From NCBI GenBank assembly GCA_003117195.1, contig BDSI01000010.1, positions 668,788-732,787 on the forward strand: 64,000 nt of DNA, read 5' to 3'. The translations under genes and the position numbers were made by a program. This DNA comes from Eudorina sp. 2006-703-Eu-15 (Eukaryota; Chlorophyta; Chlorophyceae; Chlamydomonadales; Volvocaceae). Shown in pieces: positions 1 through 35,700 of this stretch. Position 1 is the first letter of the stretch. Each line of letters opens with the position of its first letter. The notes under the pieces are model-generated. The model had not been told where the DNA came from and made no database searches. It saw only the letters and a list, made by a program, of their open reading frames with translations.

Positions 1-22040
<22,040 letters not shown>

Positions 22041-24884
22041 GTTTTTGCTGTTATAAATCTGGGAACCAAATGGCCTTAGTGATTCCTGGCATGATCTAAT
22101 GCCAGTCTTTCGGATATTCGCATGCTCCGTTTATGATGGCGTCGCATTACAAAATAACCTGCCGTACTAGCCCTTAAGATTGCTGTGACTCGACCTGCGG
22201 CGAAAACTGGCCGCTTGATGGCAGAGCTATCGGCACAGTGCAGAAATATCTGCTTGGTCGGTTGCTAAGGTGTGGTGCGCTTGTGGGCCACCTCTGCACT
22301 AAAAGCCCGTAGGTGTGGAAATCGTTGATAACGTGGATGGTCGTACTGGAAAATCTGACGGTGAACCATTATGAGTACAGCGGCAACATTTTGGAGTAAA
22401 TTTTATGAACATATCTATTTTTGTTTATTGAACGTGGTCTTCTGGAGGATTTCCACAAAAGTACAGTGCAATACGGTAGAGTGCTGCCAGCTGCTGCCCT
22501 TACAAACCAGAATCCTGCAGTTGCCCAGTTGCAGCATGCGTAATTGCCCAGATATCGTGATAAAGCAGCGCGCAGGTAGTGCAGTGATCTGGAAGGTTAT
22601 TGTCCCCACTTGCCACATGAATTTAGCTCTGCCAGCCTCGCCACCTGCCACACGCCGTGATCCCTTACCTTCTGATGTAACGTTTGTGTAACCATTACTG
22701 CTATTTTGCTAGCTGCATGACTTGTTTAGCACGCAGTTGCTGGGTTGGTCTTCCCCAATCAAGCAGCTTCCATGTCATTCCCAAGTGCTGCCTCTGACAG
22801 TCACTGACCGTCACCGACAGGTCAGGAACGCAGGTAACTCGACTGATTTAACCATAAAACTGTCACTTTTAGGCAATAATTTGCATTATAAATGAAGATT
22901 ACTAGCCTCACACCAAGAAAAACTTCACTTTAAAGTTCATCTTCAGAGTCTGCCTAGTGCCGGGTAACGAGACTGACCAACCGCAAACAATTACACAAAT
23001 TCGGTTCAACAATTGCTTAACAAACTGGGGAGATATTGAATTTTATATTTGCGCACATTGAAATGAAAGTGAGTGCCAAGCGTGGATCACGGGGCGAAAC
23101 TCGATAAGACAGCAGCTCGACTGAGCAGGACTGAGCTCCCCAACCCTGCCGGGAAATACTTCCTGAATATTCCTGCTTAAAATGTGAACTCTTCAGGGCC
23201 TGCCTTGGATAGACAGTTAAGCACAACTCAGCGGAGGGATGTAGCCGCTGGCCGGGGAACAAGATGCACGGTACTGACCTCCGTATTACTTCGTAAGCAG
23301 TCGATACCTAGTTTGATTCGTCGCCAATTGTGTCACAGCCGCAGTCGCTTCCGACAAATTGTTAAAGCATGAAATACATAATGATATCATGACGAGAAGG
23401 GCCTACGGCAATCCCGCTTTTTGTTTTGATGAAAGGATGTGAAGAAGGGCGTAGGGGGCCGATCGCGTCACTTGATTGAAAGAGAGCATGAATCCTCATG
23501 AATGCTGCATACATTTCGGCGAAGCAGGGTGTATCGATGTAGACGACGTCCACATGGTAGCATGTCGACTGGACGAAGGTCCAGTCGGTCCGTGGCGACG
23601 CATGACACCGGCAATGCCAAGAACCACACTCTCATCCGCGCATTGCCGCAGTCCTCCTACTTTGACCGGCGCACTGCCCACCAGGACCGCCGCCGGTGCC
23701 ACCTCCGCCCCGCCCCCAACGTCGTCTTAGCGGCATATGCCAACATTCGTACGTGGAGGCAATGCAGGGGTTCTTCCAGGCCCCATCTGCACCTGTTTCA
23801 TTGGACCTCTCGGGCCAAGCCCGACTTTGCCTGATACCATCTGCATTTCGGACCTTCTCGGGGCATGTACACCCCAGACATGTCCAAACCCACGCATCCT
23901 GGACCCCTCCCGGCAATCCACCTATACCTGGACAAGTAGGGGTCGGCTTCCTCGAAGCCGGAAAAGGGCGGGGCCCCCTATAATCCGTACAGGCCGCTTG
24001 CTTTAGAACGAAAACTCTATTACCGCGCAACAGTGTGAGAGAATGAAAGGTTACCATTGGGGGTGTCGTTGATGTTGAAGGTGGATTGGCGTGCATAGAT
24101 TCACCAAGCCCAAACACGTCGGCAGCCCCGAAACCATCCTGCAGTACGCGCCGCCGGCGACGGCGGTCACCGTATCGGCACTATGGTAACGATAGTCGCC
24201 TCTGCACTACCACATCCGTCTGTCAAGCAGATGATCACAAAGCAAGCTTGAAGCATCCTTGTTTTGCCGTGAAACTGTAGTTGTTTGGTCCGTCGGCAGG
24301 CCTTCAGTTGCACGCCCGCAGCAGACGTGAACCTCTAAAGTTTGCTATCAATAGTTACATAGCAAATGTAAGGCAAAAACAGGGTGCGAAAAAGCCGCGG
24401 TGAGACCCGGACTTTGGGCCATCGGAACTGGAGAACTCGTTGGCACTCGGTGCGCTATCCCTTTGCATCTTGAAACTTTGATTCAGTACATATTCTTGAA
24501 TTGTATTCATCTGGCAAGACAGAAAGGCAAATCTTGATGTTGGTGGTATCTTGATGTTCAAACATCAGAACACTATCGAAGTTCAATTTAGCACGCGCCG
24601 CCCAGTCCTAATTCAAGTATTCATCACGCGGCACCCGTTGCAACAAATATGAGCGCGAGAGGCGTTGGGTGGATGTTGACTCGGGTCCATGGGGACCGCG
24701 GAGCTTTAGTTTGACCGTTTGTGCGCAAAGAATTTTTTTCAGCCAAACCAAAGTTACCTTGCAATAGAGGACAATTAATATGACAAACATAGCGAATTAG
24801 TTTAGCGGATAATGAACGTTTTGCCGTTACCGGACACACGGACACAGGGACACACGGACACACGGACATGGGCAATCCTAGGGG

Positions 24885-24930
24885 GCGGGGCCCCCCGAAC
24901 GCGCTTCGCGCTGGGGCCCCGCCCAAAAAC
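24885..24930. repeat. GC-rich hairpin after a cggacaca repeat
   Basis: gggcggggcccc and ggggccccgccc are perfect inverted arms around a short centre that is itself palindromic (gcgcttcgcgc). Just upstream (24830-24868) is a degenerate ggacacacggacac array. It could be the terminus of a non-autonomous element. Confidence 0.65.
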
Positions 24931-25489
24931 CCCCAACTGCATCCCATCCATGCTTTGGGGCAATGTACGTCGCAAAGGCTTACCGTACCCGGGCCCGACC
25001 CCGTCTGTAACCTTCAAAGTGCAGGAGTAGCCCCCATTGGCACCTAACCTGACCCCTGCCGAAGTGCTATCTGTACCTGCTGGCATGCCCCCAGCGACCG
25101 CATCCCCACCCGGGCCTAATCCCATCTGCACCTCACCAATTCTAGGGGCAAGCGTCACCCATGCCCGAAACACCATCTGCACCTGGTAAACCCCCGACAG
25201 CATCTCAATCTCAATGTGAAGGCACCAGCACAGTCCGCCCCGGGACCTCGAACCCCGCCTCACATCACCCCGATCGACAATACCAATGACAACACTGACG
25301 TCGTCTGATCCCTTTTGGGGTCGGCATTCACAGTCACCCATCGTCCTTGACATCTAGGCCTCTTTCTTACCTTGTTCATTCCTCATTCGCACTGATCAAT
25401 CAGTTTTCATTGGACGTCCGAGTTTTGCAACTCCAATAACGGTCAGGTTCATTCCGTAAGAGGAAGGTCTCCGCAGCCAAAAATGCGCG

Positions 25490-26300
25490 GACCCCGTGAA
25501 AGGGATCCGTCATCGGTGCCTCACGGGGGAAACCCCCGCGAGCTGCGACACCCCACCGACAAAGCAGCGAGGCATCCTCGCACTACATCGCTGTGAAAAG
25601 CGAACGTGGACGGGAACCCGCCAGCAGAACCACCCAAACACGCAGAGACTGCCAGCGGGACAGCACTACCTATGGGGCAAGAGCGACGCACCACAGTCGC
25701 ACCGGGAACGGATCAAGCAGAACATGGGGGAAGTCGCCCACACAGGCACCCCAAGGTCCAGTACCCGCACCCCGGACGCGTCCTGTGCCGCTGAAGCTTG
25801 AGGTCCTGGACGCCCACGCCTGGCTCATGACGATGTGCGGCAGTCGCTGGCAGGAAGCCCCTCACCCGCCAAGCACCCGACCGCCCCCAGCCGGGGTCAG
25901 GAGCAGGCTCGCCTGCGGGGCGCAAAAAAACCCACCGACCCTCACTCCTCGGGGGGCGGCCCTGCACGCTGCAGGGTCCCCCCGGCCACCCGCAACACTG
26001 GATGGAAGGAGCCCACGGAGCCCCAGCCACGCATGGGGACCCCCAACTGGGAGGACCCGGCGCCAAGATCGGCCCCACACGGGAAGCTGCCCTCCGCGGG
26101 GCGGCGTCTAACCCGAGCCCCCAGAGCTGCGCCCAGAGCCCGGCTCACTCACCCGAGCCCACAGCTGTAATTCCCATCACGGCCAGGGCCACACGGCAGG
26201 CCCAGAAGTGATGCTGCCGCGTGGTGGCTTCCCCACCACCCGCCGCGGGAAACTTCCCGCTGCAGCCACACCGGGCCACCGCCGCGGGGCGCATATGGGA
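25490..26300 (-). pseudogene. Decayed LINE-like C-terminal remnant
   Basis: The minus strand at 26215-26145 encodes RQHHFWACRVALAVMGIT, the same His-His-Phe-Trp-x-Cys pattern as the LINE fragment at 12717-13160, but stops soon after (GSGE). Downstream frames are broken and end in gatccctttcacggggtcc. No intact domain remains, so the call rests on one short motif. Confidence 0.4.
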
Positions 26301-26968
26301 GTTGCCCATTTGCAGAGGCAATGCTGGGGCCATCCCAAGGCCCATCGGCACCTGGTTCGATATCCATCCCTATCCATCCATCAGGCCAAGACCATCCTGA
26401 CCTAAATCCATCTGAATCCCAGCCTTCTCGGGGTACACCCAACCCATGCCGCCCTCCCTAAGTGCTACCCGTGCCTGCTGGCATGCCCAGCTTCTGCCTG
26501 CTGTTGATCCCCACCATGTCCAACCCACCTGACCCTATCCCTGCTTGGGGCCCACCTCGCCTTGGCTGGAACATTATAAATCAGTGTCTCACCGTGTTGC
26601 GAAGCTCAAGCATCCCATACTTCCCCCTCGCGTGACCCCATCTGCAAACCATGTGGACCCAGCCCGTGGCCGACGCACCCGACCCGTCCATCCGCCATCC
26701 AAGGGCCCCACGAGCCCTAACACTGCACCTACCCGTGCATAACCTCAGGACTGTATTGCCCAGCTTCTGCCTGTTTATTGTTGTCTTCTGAACTACAGGT
26801 TTGCCACCAGGTGCCATCCTACCTCAACTTTCTTCTTGTGGAATTCTTAGCAGTTACCGTATGTCAAAACGCCGTAACATTTATTTGGTGTGACTTCCTA
26901 GCTTTAAAATGGCGCGCTTCTGGTTCCCCAATTGCGAACAGTCATCAACTTCGGCCCAAACATATGTC

Positions 26969-27364
26969 AACGCGCTCGCGAACCTGTCAATTCAATGCAC
27001 CTGTTTACGCTCTATCGTTGCGCTAACCGAACCTGGCGAAGGGCCTTGATTTCCTCCATGTCCCTCGGTTACGCGTACCTCACTGGAACCAATACGCTGG
27101 AACCCAAACAAATGCCAGAAGCGCACCCAACTCTTTCAGTCAAACGCAATTCATTCTCGTTATCGTGATGACGCCCAAATCCGTCGCTGCCCCTCCATTT
27201 CCTCAACGTCCCTCGCTCAGTCATCCATGTGCTCCGACGCAACTAAACGCGAAAGCGCGCCGCAACTTGTCAACTCAATGCAACTTGATATGCTGTATCC
27301 TTGCGCACACGGAACTTGGCGAACGCGCCCCCCTTTCTTGATGTCCCTCGCAACCGCGTACCGC
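26969..27364. repeat. Diverged direct repeat, about 110 bp, offset about 286 bp
   Basis: 26969-27077 and 27255-27364 share gtcaa-tcaatgca, cttggcgaa (or ctggcgaa), atgtccctcg and cgcgtacc in the same order. Translated on the plus strand, both keep VNSM, a TW segment and a MSL-AY segment. I cannot tell a decayed gene family from a non-coding repeat. Confidence 0.6.
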
Positions 27365-30118
27365 TTGTACAGTGTACAGGGGCCCACATACGGGTCCCAC
27401 ATAAGGCCCAACTGTCCCCTGGGCTATAACCCTCTTTTCCGTTAGACGGAAAAACCGGGTAAACCGGGTACAGTCTCAACCACCATAGAGTTACTGGTGA
27501 ACTGGTTTGTGAGCAGTGCCGTGGGAAAGAACAATAAAGAGAAACTTCAGTCGACCAGGTTTGAGAAACCACTGAGAAACGTTGAAAACCTAGTCCCCCG
27601 TGTTTGCAAGCGCGCGTCTGGGTGTCTTCGCAATTGGCGATTGAGTCGATTCGCAATACGGTACAATGGACGCGGTTGCTTTGAACCGCTTTGAACCGCC
27701 TTGAATCATGGTCGCGATCGCCGGCGGGATTTTGCAGCGCTATGGATTGCCGCGCCACGGCCATGAGGGCCCGTAAGAGGGTCGGGTCGCAAGTAAATCC
27801 TGAACCCTATTCCTTGAAATGGGCACCCATAGCCACCCATAGGTTGCTGCGTACCCCGCCCACTCAGACCAATGCCGCGCGCGCGCTGGATCGTATGCCT
27901 TGCCCGCGAAAACTTCAGCCGGCAGACCTCTAGGTCAGGAACACCTGGCGACAACCTTGCAATGAAGGGGGTTCAATCAACACACATCAACGTTACAAGG
28001 GGGACCTAGAATGAAGGCGTGGTCACTCGCCGTACAGGCGCAGACCGGCTGTCCATCATCCTAGATCCTACCCCCAGGGGCACATGCCGTGTGTACAGCG
28101 GGAAGCCATATACATGCCCTCCTAAGAACACACCAACCATGCACGGGTTACACCGGCATACAGCGACCTCTGAACGGGAGCACGGAGCACAGACGACACA
28201 ACCGAAGCTTGCACGAAACCGGCACTGCAGCAGTGCCCGCTCTGAATGGTGACAAGTAAGGCGGCAGCACACGAAGCCGGGACTTGATCCCCCCCCGTCG
28301 TGGCAGATGGCGCCCACCAAATCAGACCCAAGTCCAGCAGCCTCATGTAGGGCCCGCAGCTTAACCACAGGGGCGACACACACACCCCACGCGGTGGGCT
28401 GTTTCTTTTTAAACCCCACGCGGTCTTCATCTGAACCCCCACGCAGGGGCCCTGACAGGTCACGTCAGGTCCTGGTGGGGGAGCCTGGGGTTACGCCCAT
28501 CTGTCCTGGCGGCGACCCATCATCCGGCGGGGGCCGAGAGGGAGACGACGGCCCGCCCCGACCCGACCCGCCTCGACCCGCCCTGCCCCGCCCCGCCACA
28601 CCGCACAGGAAAGGATGGGATGCACGGGCGGCGTGGAACTCCAGCCAGTTACGTGGGGGCACATGTACTTGGAGCAAGCGCCGCAAGGGAGGCATACAAC
28701 AGGCGAAACGGCCCCAAGCCCCCGCGGTAGGCGAACCCCCACTGGCGACTGCGACACGGGCACACACGCACGCGGAATGAAGCGGGGTAGGTGCGCGTGT
28801 CCCAGGAAAGGTGGGTATGTACGTACATGCGGCGGCGGCGACGCACGGCCACGTTCTCGCATGGGCAGCGTACAGCAGTCCACGAGCGCCGTACTGTGTG
28901 TACGCCGCCGGGTTCGTGCGTTACGGTCGTTCGTGGTGAGCAGTTAGGTGGGTGGTTGGACTCTGTACGCCCGATCCCACTTCGTTCGTATGTCTGCGGG
29001 GCTGTCTGCGGGCGGACCCGATTCACCGCCCCTCCACCACGCATGCCACCCTCCGGTTCGTTGGGGGGGGGACTTACGTTTCACTACTGTTGGTTTCACC
29101 CGAAAAAGGTGGGCCACGCAGTCCACCTCGCAAAAGGGAGCCCCGCGCAACCAAACGTCCGTCACAGATCAAATCACGGCTGGTGGCGAGGCGCAAGCGC
29201 GCAACAGTCCATGCAACAGCCCATGCAGGCCAGCCAGCCACCCCCAAAAAGGATGCTTCCACCATGCATGTGCGTGCGCTCCGTCCCCTTTTGACAACCT
29301 GCGCGCTTATGCCTCAAAAAGTCTCACAAGGATGCAAATGCGTGCACGCACCGTTGTATCCATCAACCAACGTTTCATTCTGATGCACGCGCTCATTCAA
29401 TAATCCACGTACGGCCTACATAGCCAGGTAGGTAGATAGCTACCTACCTCACCTTCCTACCTACCTGGCTGCACCACGCACCCCGCCGTACGTGTATCAA
29501 AGTCCCAAGCAACGTCCCTCGGCTCGCTCGCTCGGTCGCAGTCCGCCCCCCGCCCCTCCTGTCCCTCCTGTCCGTCCTGTCCGCTCGTCCCTTGCTGAAC
29601 ATACAAATGAAATCGGGCTCCTTGCGTACTTCGCCCAACCGCAACCCGACCTTGTCAACCTAGACGACGAGCCAATTCAAGTACGGAAATTGCGGCAGGC
29701 CGCAATGTGCACATGTCGCGCGTGTGTGGGTTTGTGCTTGTTTGTGCGTGTTTGCGCGTGTGTTGAATGGTGAGAAACCCACCCAGAACCGCCCGTGCGT
29801 CGGTGTGCGTGTATGCGAGTACGTGTGTGCGCGTATCTAAACGTGCACGGCGGGCTTTGCGGGCAAGATTGCCTCAGCAGTGTGAGCGTAGTAGCCCGGC
29901 GGCTAGGACGGGTCAGATAGATAGACGCGCACTCCGCTCTCCGCTCCGTCGAGCAGCCGCACGCATCATCACCGCGCCCGTGAACGCGCTGAACTCCTCC
30001 GCTCCGCGCCCGCCCGAACAAAAAGAGAAAGAAAAAGCAAGAAAGCAAGAAACACATACAGTCCGTCGACCGGACCTAAAAAGAATATACAGGTGCCGCC
30101 CCACCAAGTGTGGATATG

Positions 30119-30196
<78 letters not shown>
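30119..30196. repeat. (TA)n microsatellite
   Basis: About 38 TA units in the intergenic region downstream of gene 2. Confidence 0.97.
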
Positions 30197-31044
30197 TATG
30201 TTACTGTACAAGGGGCACGGGTTCATCCGCACACAGCCAGTGTGTCCTGGGTTGGTGGCCTAACCCAAACAAACAAAAGGAAATTAAACACTCATTGCAG
30301 GGAGTGGAAAAGAATGGCACGAATTGCGCAGCAGACGGGGTCATACATCATCGTCGTCGTCGTACGGCATACATACATGGCATGACCGCACAACGATCTA
30401 ACGAACACAACTAAATAACGACACGCATGCACCAATCAGTACCCCCGCTCTGACCCCTATTGATAAGCGATCCATGCCGTACGGCTGCTAGCAGCAGAGT
30501 TACTTCCTATGCTTGTACATTATATAATGGAGCAAGTTGTTGTATGTACAGATGGGTCCGTCCGTCCGTTGTACGTCATTTATCAATCAAGTCGTACACC
30601 CACCAAGCCTCGACGACACTCCATACATCGAGTCGCGTTGGTAGCAGCAGCAGCAGCATTTGTCATGCGTCATGCACAATTTCGCTAAAATATCTACTCC
30701 TATTCGGCAATAGTCCTATGCGGTATGTATTATACATTTGCCTTCGCGGGTCATGTATGTACGAATGCGCTTGTAATGTATCATGGCTAAGAAGTATGCA
30801 CTACTCCGTTGGTCGTTGGCATAACGGACACACCTATTTACCTAACTGCCCAACCGACACACCGAACTAACGAACTATCATCAGGAGGCAATCGCGTGTT
30901 GGCCGTTGAGTAATGTGCCACCGGCGACGGGCGGGTAACCTGCAGTCTGGTGGTGGCAAGGGCGGCAGGGCCGCCCCGTCCCACGGGCCCTGAAACCCTG
31001 GCCCAAGATAACACGCCCCCTGTCCATGCAGAGGAGAATTCGTT

Positions 31045-31887
31045 TCAGGGCGGTGATGGGGGGGCCGCGGGCGGTGGCGGCGGCGGCGGAGGTGGTGGTG
31101 ATGACGGGCGCGGTGGTTGCGGCGGCGCCGGTGGCGACAGCGGCGGTGATGGCGGCGGACGGGGTGGTGGCGATGGCGGTGGCGGCGGAGGTCTGGGAGG
31201 CGGCGGTCTGGGAGGCGGCGGCGGAGGCGATGGAGGAATGGGTGGCGGCGGCGGCGATGGAGGTGGTAATGGCGGCCGTGGAGGCGGTGTAGGTGGTGGT
31301 GGAGGCTGAGGTGGTGGTGGTGAGGGAGTGGGAGGCAACGGTGATGGCGGCGGTGGCGGGCGTGACGGTGGGGATGGTGGCGGGTTTGGCGATGGTGGCG
31401 GGGGACGAGGCGACGGTGGTGCTGGTGGCGGTGGAGGCGGCCGCGGCGGCGGCGAAGGTGACGGCGGGGAAGGCGGCGGCCGCGGCCGCGGCGGCGATGA
31501 CGGCGGCGGCGGCGGTCGCGGCGGCGATGATGGGCGGGGCGGCGGCGACGGCGGCCGAGGCGGTGGCTTCCGCGGTGGATTAGGCGATGGACGGGGTGGC
31601 GGTGATGGCGGCGACGGCGGGGTGGGTGACGGCAGGTTCTGGGGCATAGGCGATGGAGGCGGCGGCGATGGGGGCGGCGGCGACGGTGGCGGCGGCGACG
31701 GGGGCAGCGGCGACGGTGGCGGCGGCGAAGGGGGCGTTGGTGACGGGGGCGGCGGCGACGGCGGGGGCGGCGACGGGGGCGGCGGCGACGGCGGGGGCGG
31801 TGACGAGGGCGGCGATGACGCGGGCGGCGACGACGGGGACGGCGGCGGCCGGGGCGTTGGCGACGGCGGGGCCGGCATCGCCGCAAC
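31045..31887 (-). other. Gene 2 last exon: Pro-rich tail (280 residues)
   Basis: Starts VAAMPAPPSPTPRPPP in phase 0 after a CAG acceptor (31890-31888) and ends with TGA. It is mostly SPPPP, PPRPPPP and PPSPPP runs. It shares the splice position with the gene 1 tail but not the repeat unit, so the tails were acquired or rebuilt independently. Hydroxylation and glycosylation are inferred from composition. Confidence 0.85.
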
Positions 31888-32663
31888 CTGCACGGCAGCC
31901 AAACAGCGCAGCAAGCGGCTCAGAAACCGTGAGGAGGAGACACCCATATGTCTTCACGGAGGCCTTCAAGGCGCACCCCGAAACCCATTACCACGGTGAA
32001 CCATTACTAAACCAGTAGTACTCGGGGACACGCGGGACATCTCCCTTCCGATGTACTTCCGAGTATATATACGCGGTATCATGAGGCAGACCTGAATATG
32101 TACATGGATGATATAGATAATGATAAGTGTTCGGTTGTGTGTCCGTTAGGCTGGCAAGGCAGGCGTGCGTGCTATGCGGTGGGCGTAGCAGTGTCTCTGT
32201 CTCCATCCGCTCCCCCCTTGCCTCGCACCTGTCCCCCCCACTTGGCCCAAAAGGGGTTGAGTCCCGACTGCAGGTAGCCCGTGTAGTGGCCCACCACCGC
32301 CACCGCCCAGCGCTGCGGCGTGGCGGGGTCCAGGGTCAGGGACGGCAGGCTGGGCGCGGTCACGGTGACACGCAGCGCAGTGCCCGCGGGTGGGGCCTTG
32401 AGCAGCACCCGCTCCACCGTGTTGACGTCGTCGGCCGAGGGCGAGGCTGCACGGCAGGGGGGCCAACAGGGGCCATCCATCAAGTGCGCACCAAGCACCA
32501 GGACACTGAATGCTGCTGAACGCCTGATCGGGGTCCCCCGATGGAGAGCGCGGCGTCGTTCGCGGCCTCACAGCGCAAAAGGAGGTGCAGCCCCCGTGCT
32601 GTGCAAGTTGACTTGTTGCAACACCGGCACCGGCACCGAAATGAGCTGCGTGACTGCGTGACT

Positions 32664-32702
<39 letters not shown>

Positions 32703-35700
32703 CAAGAAGGCGCCAGGTGCGCACATCCCGCAGCCGCAACACCCAGGAAAGGAAACCGCAGCAGACGGACGCAGCAGATTACCGGGTGCCTGTGTTTGAC
32801 GCCCTTCGCTGCTGCTGCTGCTTCCTTACTTACCAGCCGACTCGTCGTTGTTGCCCAGGTAGTTGCGGGTGGTTCCGTTGGCGGTTGCGGCGGTTACAAT
32901 CAGGTTCAGATTGTTCACCAGGGCGTAGTAGGCGTTGATGTCGGCCGGGTAGTCGTAGTAGGCCAGGGTGACGATGATGGGGCTGTGGGAGGAGGAGCGA
33001 TTGACGGCGGGTGGGAAGGAGGAGCGGTTGATGGCGGGTGGGGAAGAGGTAGCATCCCGACGGGGTGGCGCAGTAATCTGCTTGTTTGTCAGTCAGCTGA
33101 TGGGCAGCCGCCATACATGGCAGGCACTGGGTCGATTCCTATATCTTCCGTTTGGTCAACAGGAAACCATCGGTGAACAGCAAACCTTTGGCCAGTCAGC
33201 GAAAAAGCCTCACTGACCACTATCGGTGCTCATCACCCGGTCCCACTCACCCGGTGCCGGTCGCGACGATTCCGTCCACCGCCACGCTCTGGCCGGGGGC
33301 GGTGAAGTTGCCCCGGTCCAGGACCTGCAGCCTGACCCGCGGGTCGGTGAACCCCACCAGCGGCAGGGAGCCCGCCAGGCTGACCCGGCCCCAGCCCTGG
33401 TAGCCGTCGGGGGCGGGGCCAAGCAGCGCGCCCTTGGCCTTGGCGAGGGATCCCTGGGAGGGCGGGGTTGGGGGGTGGACGGGACATACGAGAACAGTGG
33501 GTGCGGAGTGTGCGGAGTGCTCCGTCTCACACAGGCATCCAGACCGCTTTCCAACCCTCCGTGTAGCCTCGAGGACGGCGTCCCAACCGGCCGCAAGCCC
33601 TTGCCCCCCCCGCCGCCGCAAGCGCACCTCGAGTGACTTGGCCCCCGCGATGGCGAGCGCCTGCGGTACAGTACAGCACAGCACAGCATAGCATAGCTTA
33701 GCACAGCATAGCACAGCATAGCACGTGTCCGTACATCACATCATGTGCCGGCTCAGCACACAGCATGCACACTCCTAAGGAGTCAGCCGCGGGCAAGCCC
33801 GTGCAGGGATGTTACTTTCAATCGTTAGCCACATACCGGTCGTGAAGGGAAGCCGCATAAGCCCGCAAGCCTCGTGCGCCGGCCCACGAGCCACGACACC
33901 CGTCGATCGACCCATGGGACCACCGACCCATGGGACGCACCTTGAGGAGGATGCCCGAGGGCGTGAAGGGCGTCGAAAGGGCGTCCAGAGGCGAACCGGC
34001 CGGGTAGAAACCTTCCCTGGAGGACCATTAGTTACGGTTTGTACGGCAAGGCAGGGCGCCGCGAGCGAGAGAGGGTTAACCAACACAGATCATACCGTGT
34101 CCATCGGGTACCGTCTCATCGGTCGCCGGCTACACTCCATCCAGACGGGGGCTACACTCCATCCAGACGGGGGCTAAACTCCATCCAGACGGGGGCTAAA
34201 CTCCATCCAGACGGGGGCTAAACTCGCGGCGGCCAGGAGTGGGCAACGGAAGGACAACACCCGCCGTGACCCACCAATGTCGTCGTGTTGCGTCCACAAG
34301 GTTATGGGCAGTGGCAGGCGCAGTACCCCACCCACGTGCCGTACCCGTACTTACCGCATGTACTGCCGCATCAGGGCGACCGTACCAGCCGCCTACATGA
34401 TACGTGGCCGGGGGCAGGGCGTACGTGCGGTCTGTCTGTCGTTAGCAGGCAGCCAGGAGCGGACAGGACGGCTTCAAAGGGACCATATGCTGACAGCCTG
34501 CCCCCCCCACACACACAGATACACACACACACACACACACACACATTGCCGAATCTAAATCTCTCCACACGACGCACCAGCGGCGTGGCTGCCGATGTTC
34601 CGTAGTAAGTGTCGTACAGGCAGTTGCCCACTGCGGTTGTCGGTTGGCAGCACAGCAAGGCACATGTATTTACTTACACACATGCGTATGTGCACGATAC
34701 GACGACACAGGCGCCGGGGGACGGAGTCAAAGACAGCGCTGATCAAAACGCGGCGCTGATCAAAATGAGATGAGCAGAGAGTGCGACAGGTAGGAGGTAG
34801 GTGCGATGAAGAGGGGGAAGAGCAGCTGGCGGCGCTGCGTGACTGGCTGTAATGCAACGTTGCAAGGTGGACCCGTATCCCGGGCTGCGACAGGCTGCGG
34901 GGTTCGTAGGGGTTTGCCGCTAGAGGGGTCCTGGCCCAGACGGTAGATTGCCTGAGATCTGGACTTGAGGAAACTGCAGGAACTTGAGGAAACTGGGACT
35001 TGAGGAAACTGCATGGCCGGGCCCAGCACGTTCTCCGATCAGCTGCTCGCTGACAGCGATCACGGTGTTGTCCATCGGGCAACTGAGGCAAAGCACAAGA
35101 TAAAGTAGAGCAGCTGACTCTGTAATAACCTCCACAGCACGCATTGTTTCCCACCCCGCAATGCGGCGCCGCCAAACCAAGGGAACTAGGGGTCCGGGGA
35201 GAGGCCCTAGACTCACGTTCTGGATAGTTCCAAGAGGATACGGCGGACACGATATCGACGCCTGCGGTCGGCAACGGGGCAAAACAAGCGCGGCGGCCAA
35301 GCGGTGCCGCATGCGTGATGTCGTACGTACGGTTCGATGTCACAACGAGCGAGCTTAGTATAATACTTAAGGAAACTGGCACCGGTACTGGAATCAAGCT
35401 GTTGCCACACCGGGGTCGCCAAACGCTTCTCCCCTTGCTTGTCCTGAATCGGCCCTCATGAATTGTCTGTTGAGATTCCCTAGCCCTGAGATCGATGCAC
35501 TTATGCTCAGCTTGCGTACCGTGTGGCTGGTGCCCGTCTTGTCCAATTCAGCTCTAGCTCGGGATGTAGGTCCCACAGTCATTAGGAAAGCATACCGTAA
35601 ATGATGTACTGAAGTTACACATGGGTAGGTGGGGCCCCGATGGCAGGTAGGCGAAATGCGGCCCCCACCTACCTGGAGCGACGATGTCGGGCTTGATTCG

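Larger units (their letters stand above)
22041..31044. other. Intergenic region between gene 2 (3') and gene 1 (5')
   Basis: About 9 kb with no ORF I can defend. From 22041 to about 24800 the sequence is less GC-rich and mostly unique; it holds the 5' flank of gene 1, including ttataa about 12 bases before the ATG, too close to be an ordinary TATA box. Further on lie a GC hairpin (24885-24930), C-rich sequence with repeated ccatctgcacc phrases (23775-26660), LINE-like debris (25490-26300), an old direct repeat (26969-27364), and a (TA)n tract before the 3' flank of gene 2. The stretch 27420-30100 shows nothing recognisable. Confidence 0.6.

Noticed and set aside
25593..26111. Plus-strand ORF of 172 codons
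   Set aside because: Composition-driven (Pro/Arg/Thr) with no domain, and antisense to LINE-like debris.
31887..31947. Signal-peptide-like start MGVSSSRFLSRLLRCLAA at 31947 as an independent HRGP gene
   Set aside because: The homologous splice site (CAG before 31887, phase 0) makes this intron sequence of gene 2. Without RNA data a second start cannot be fully excluded.
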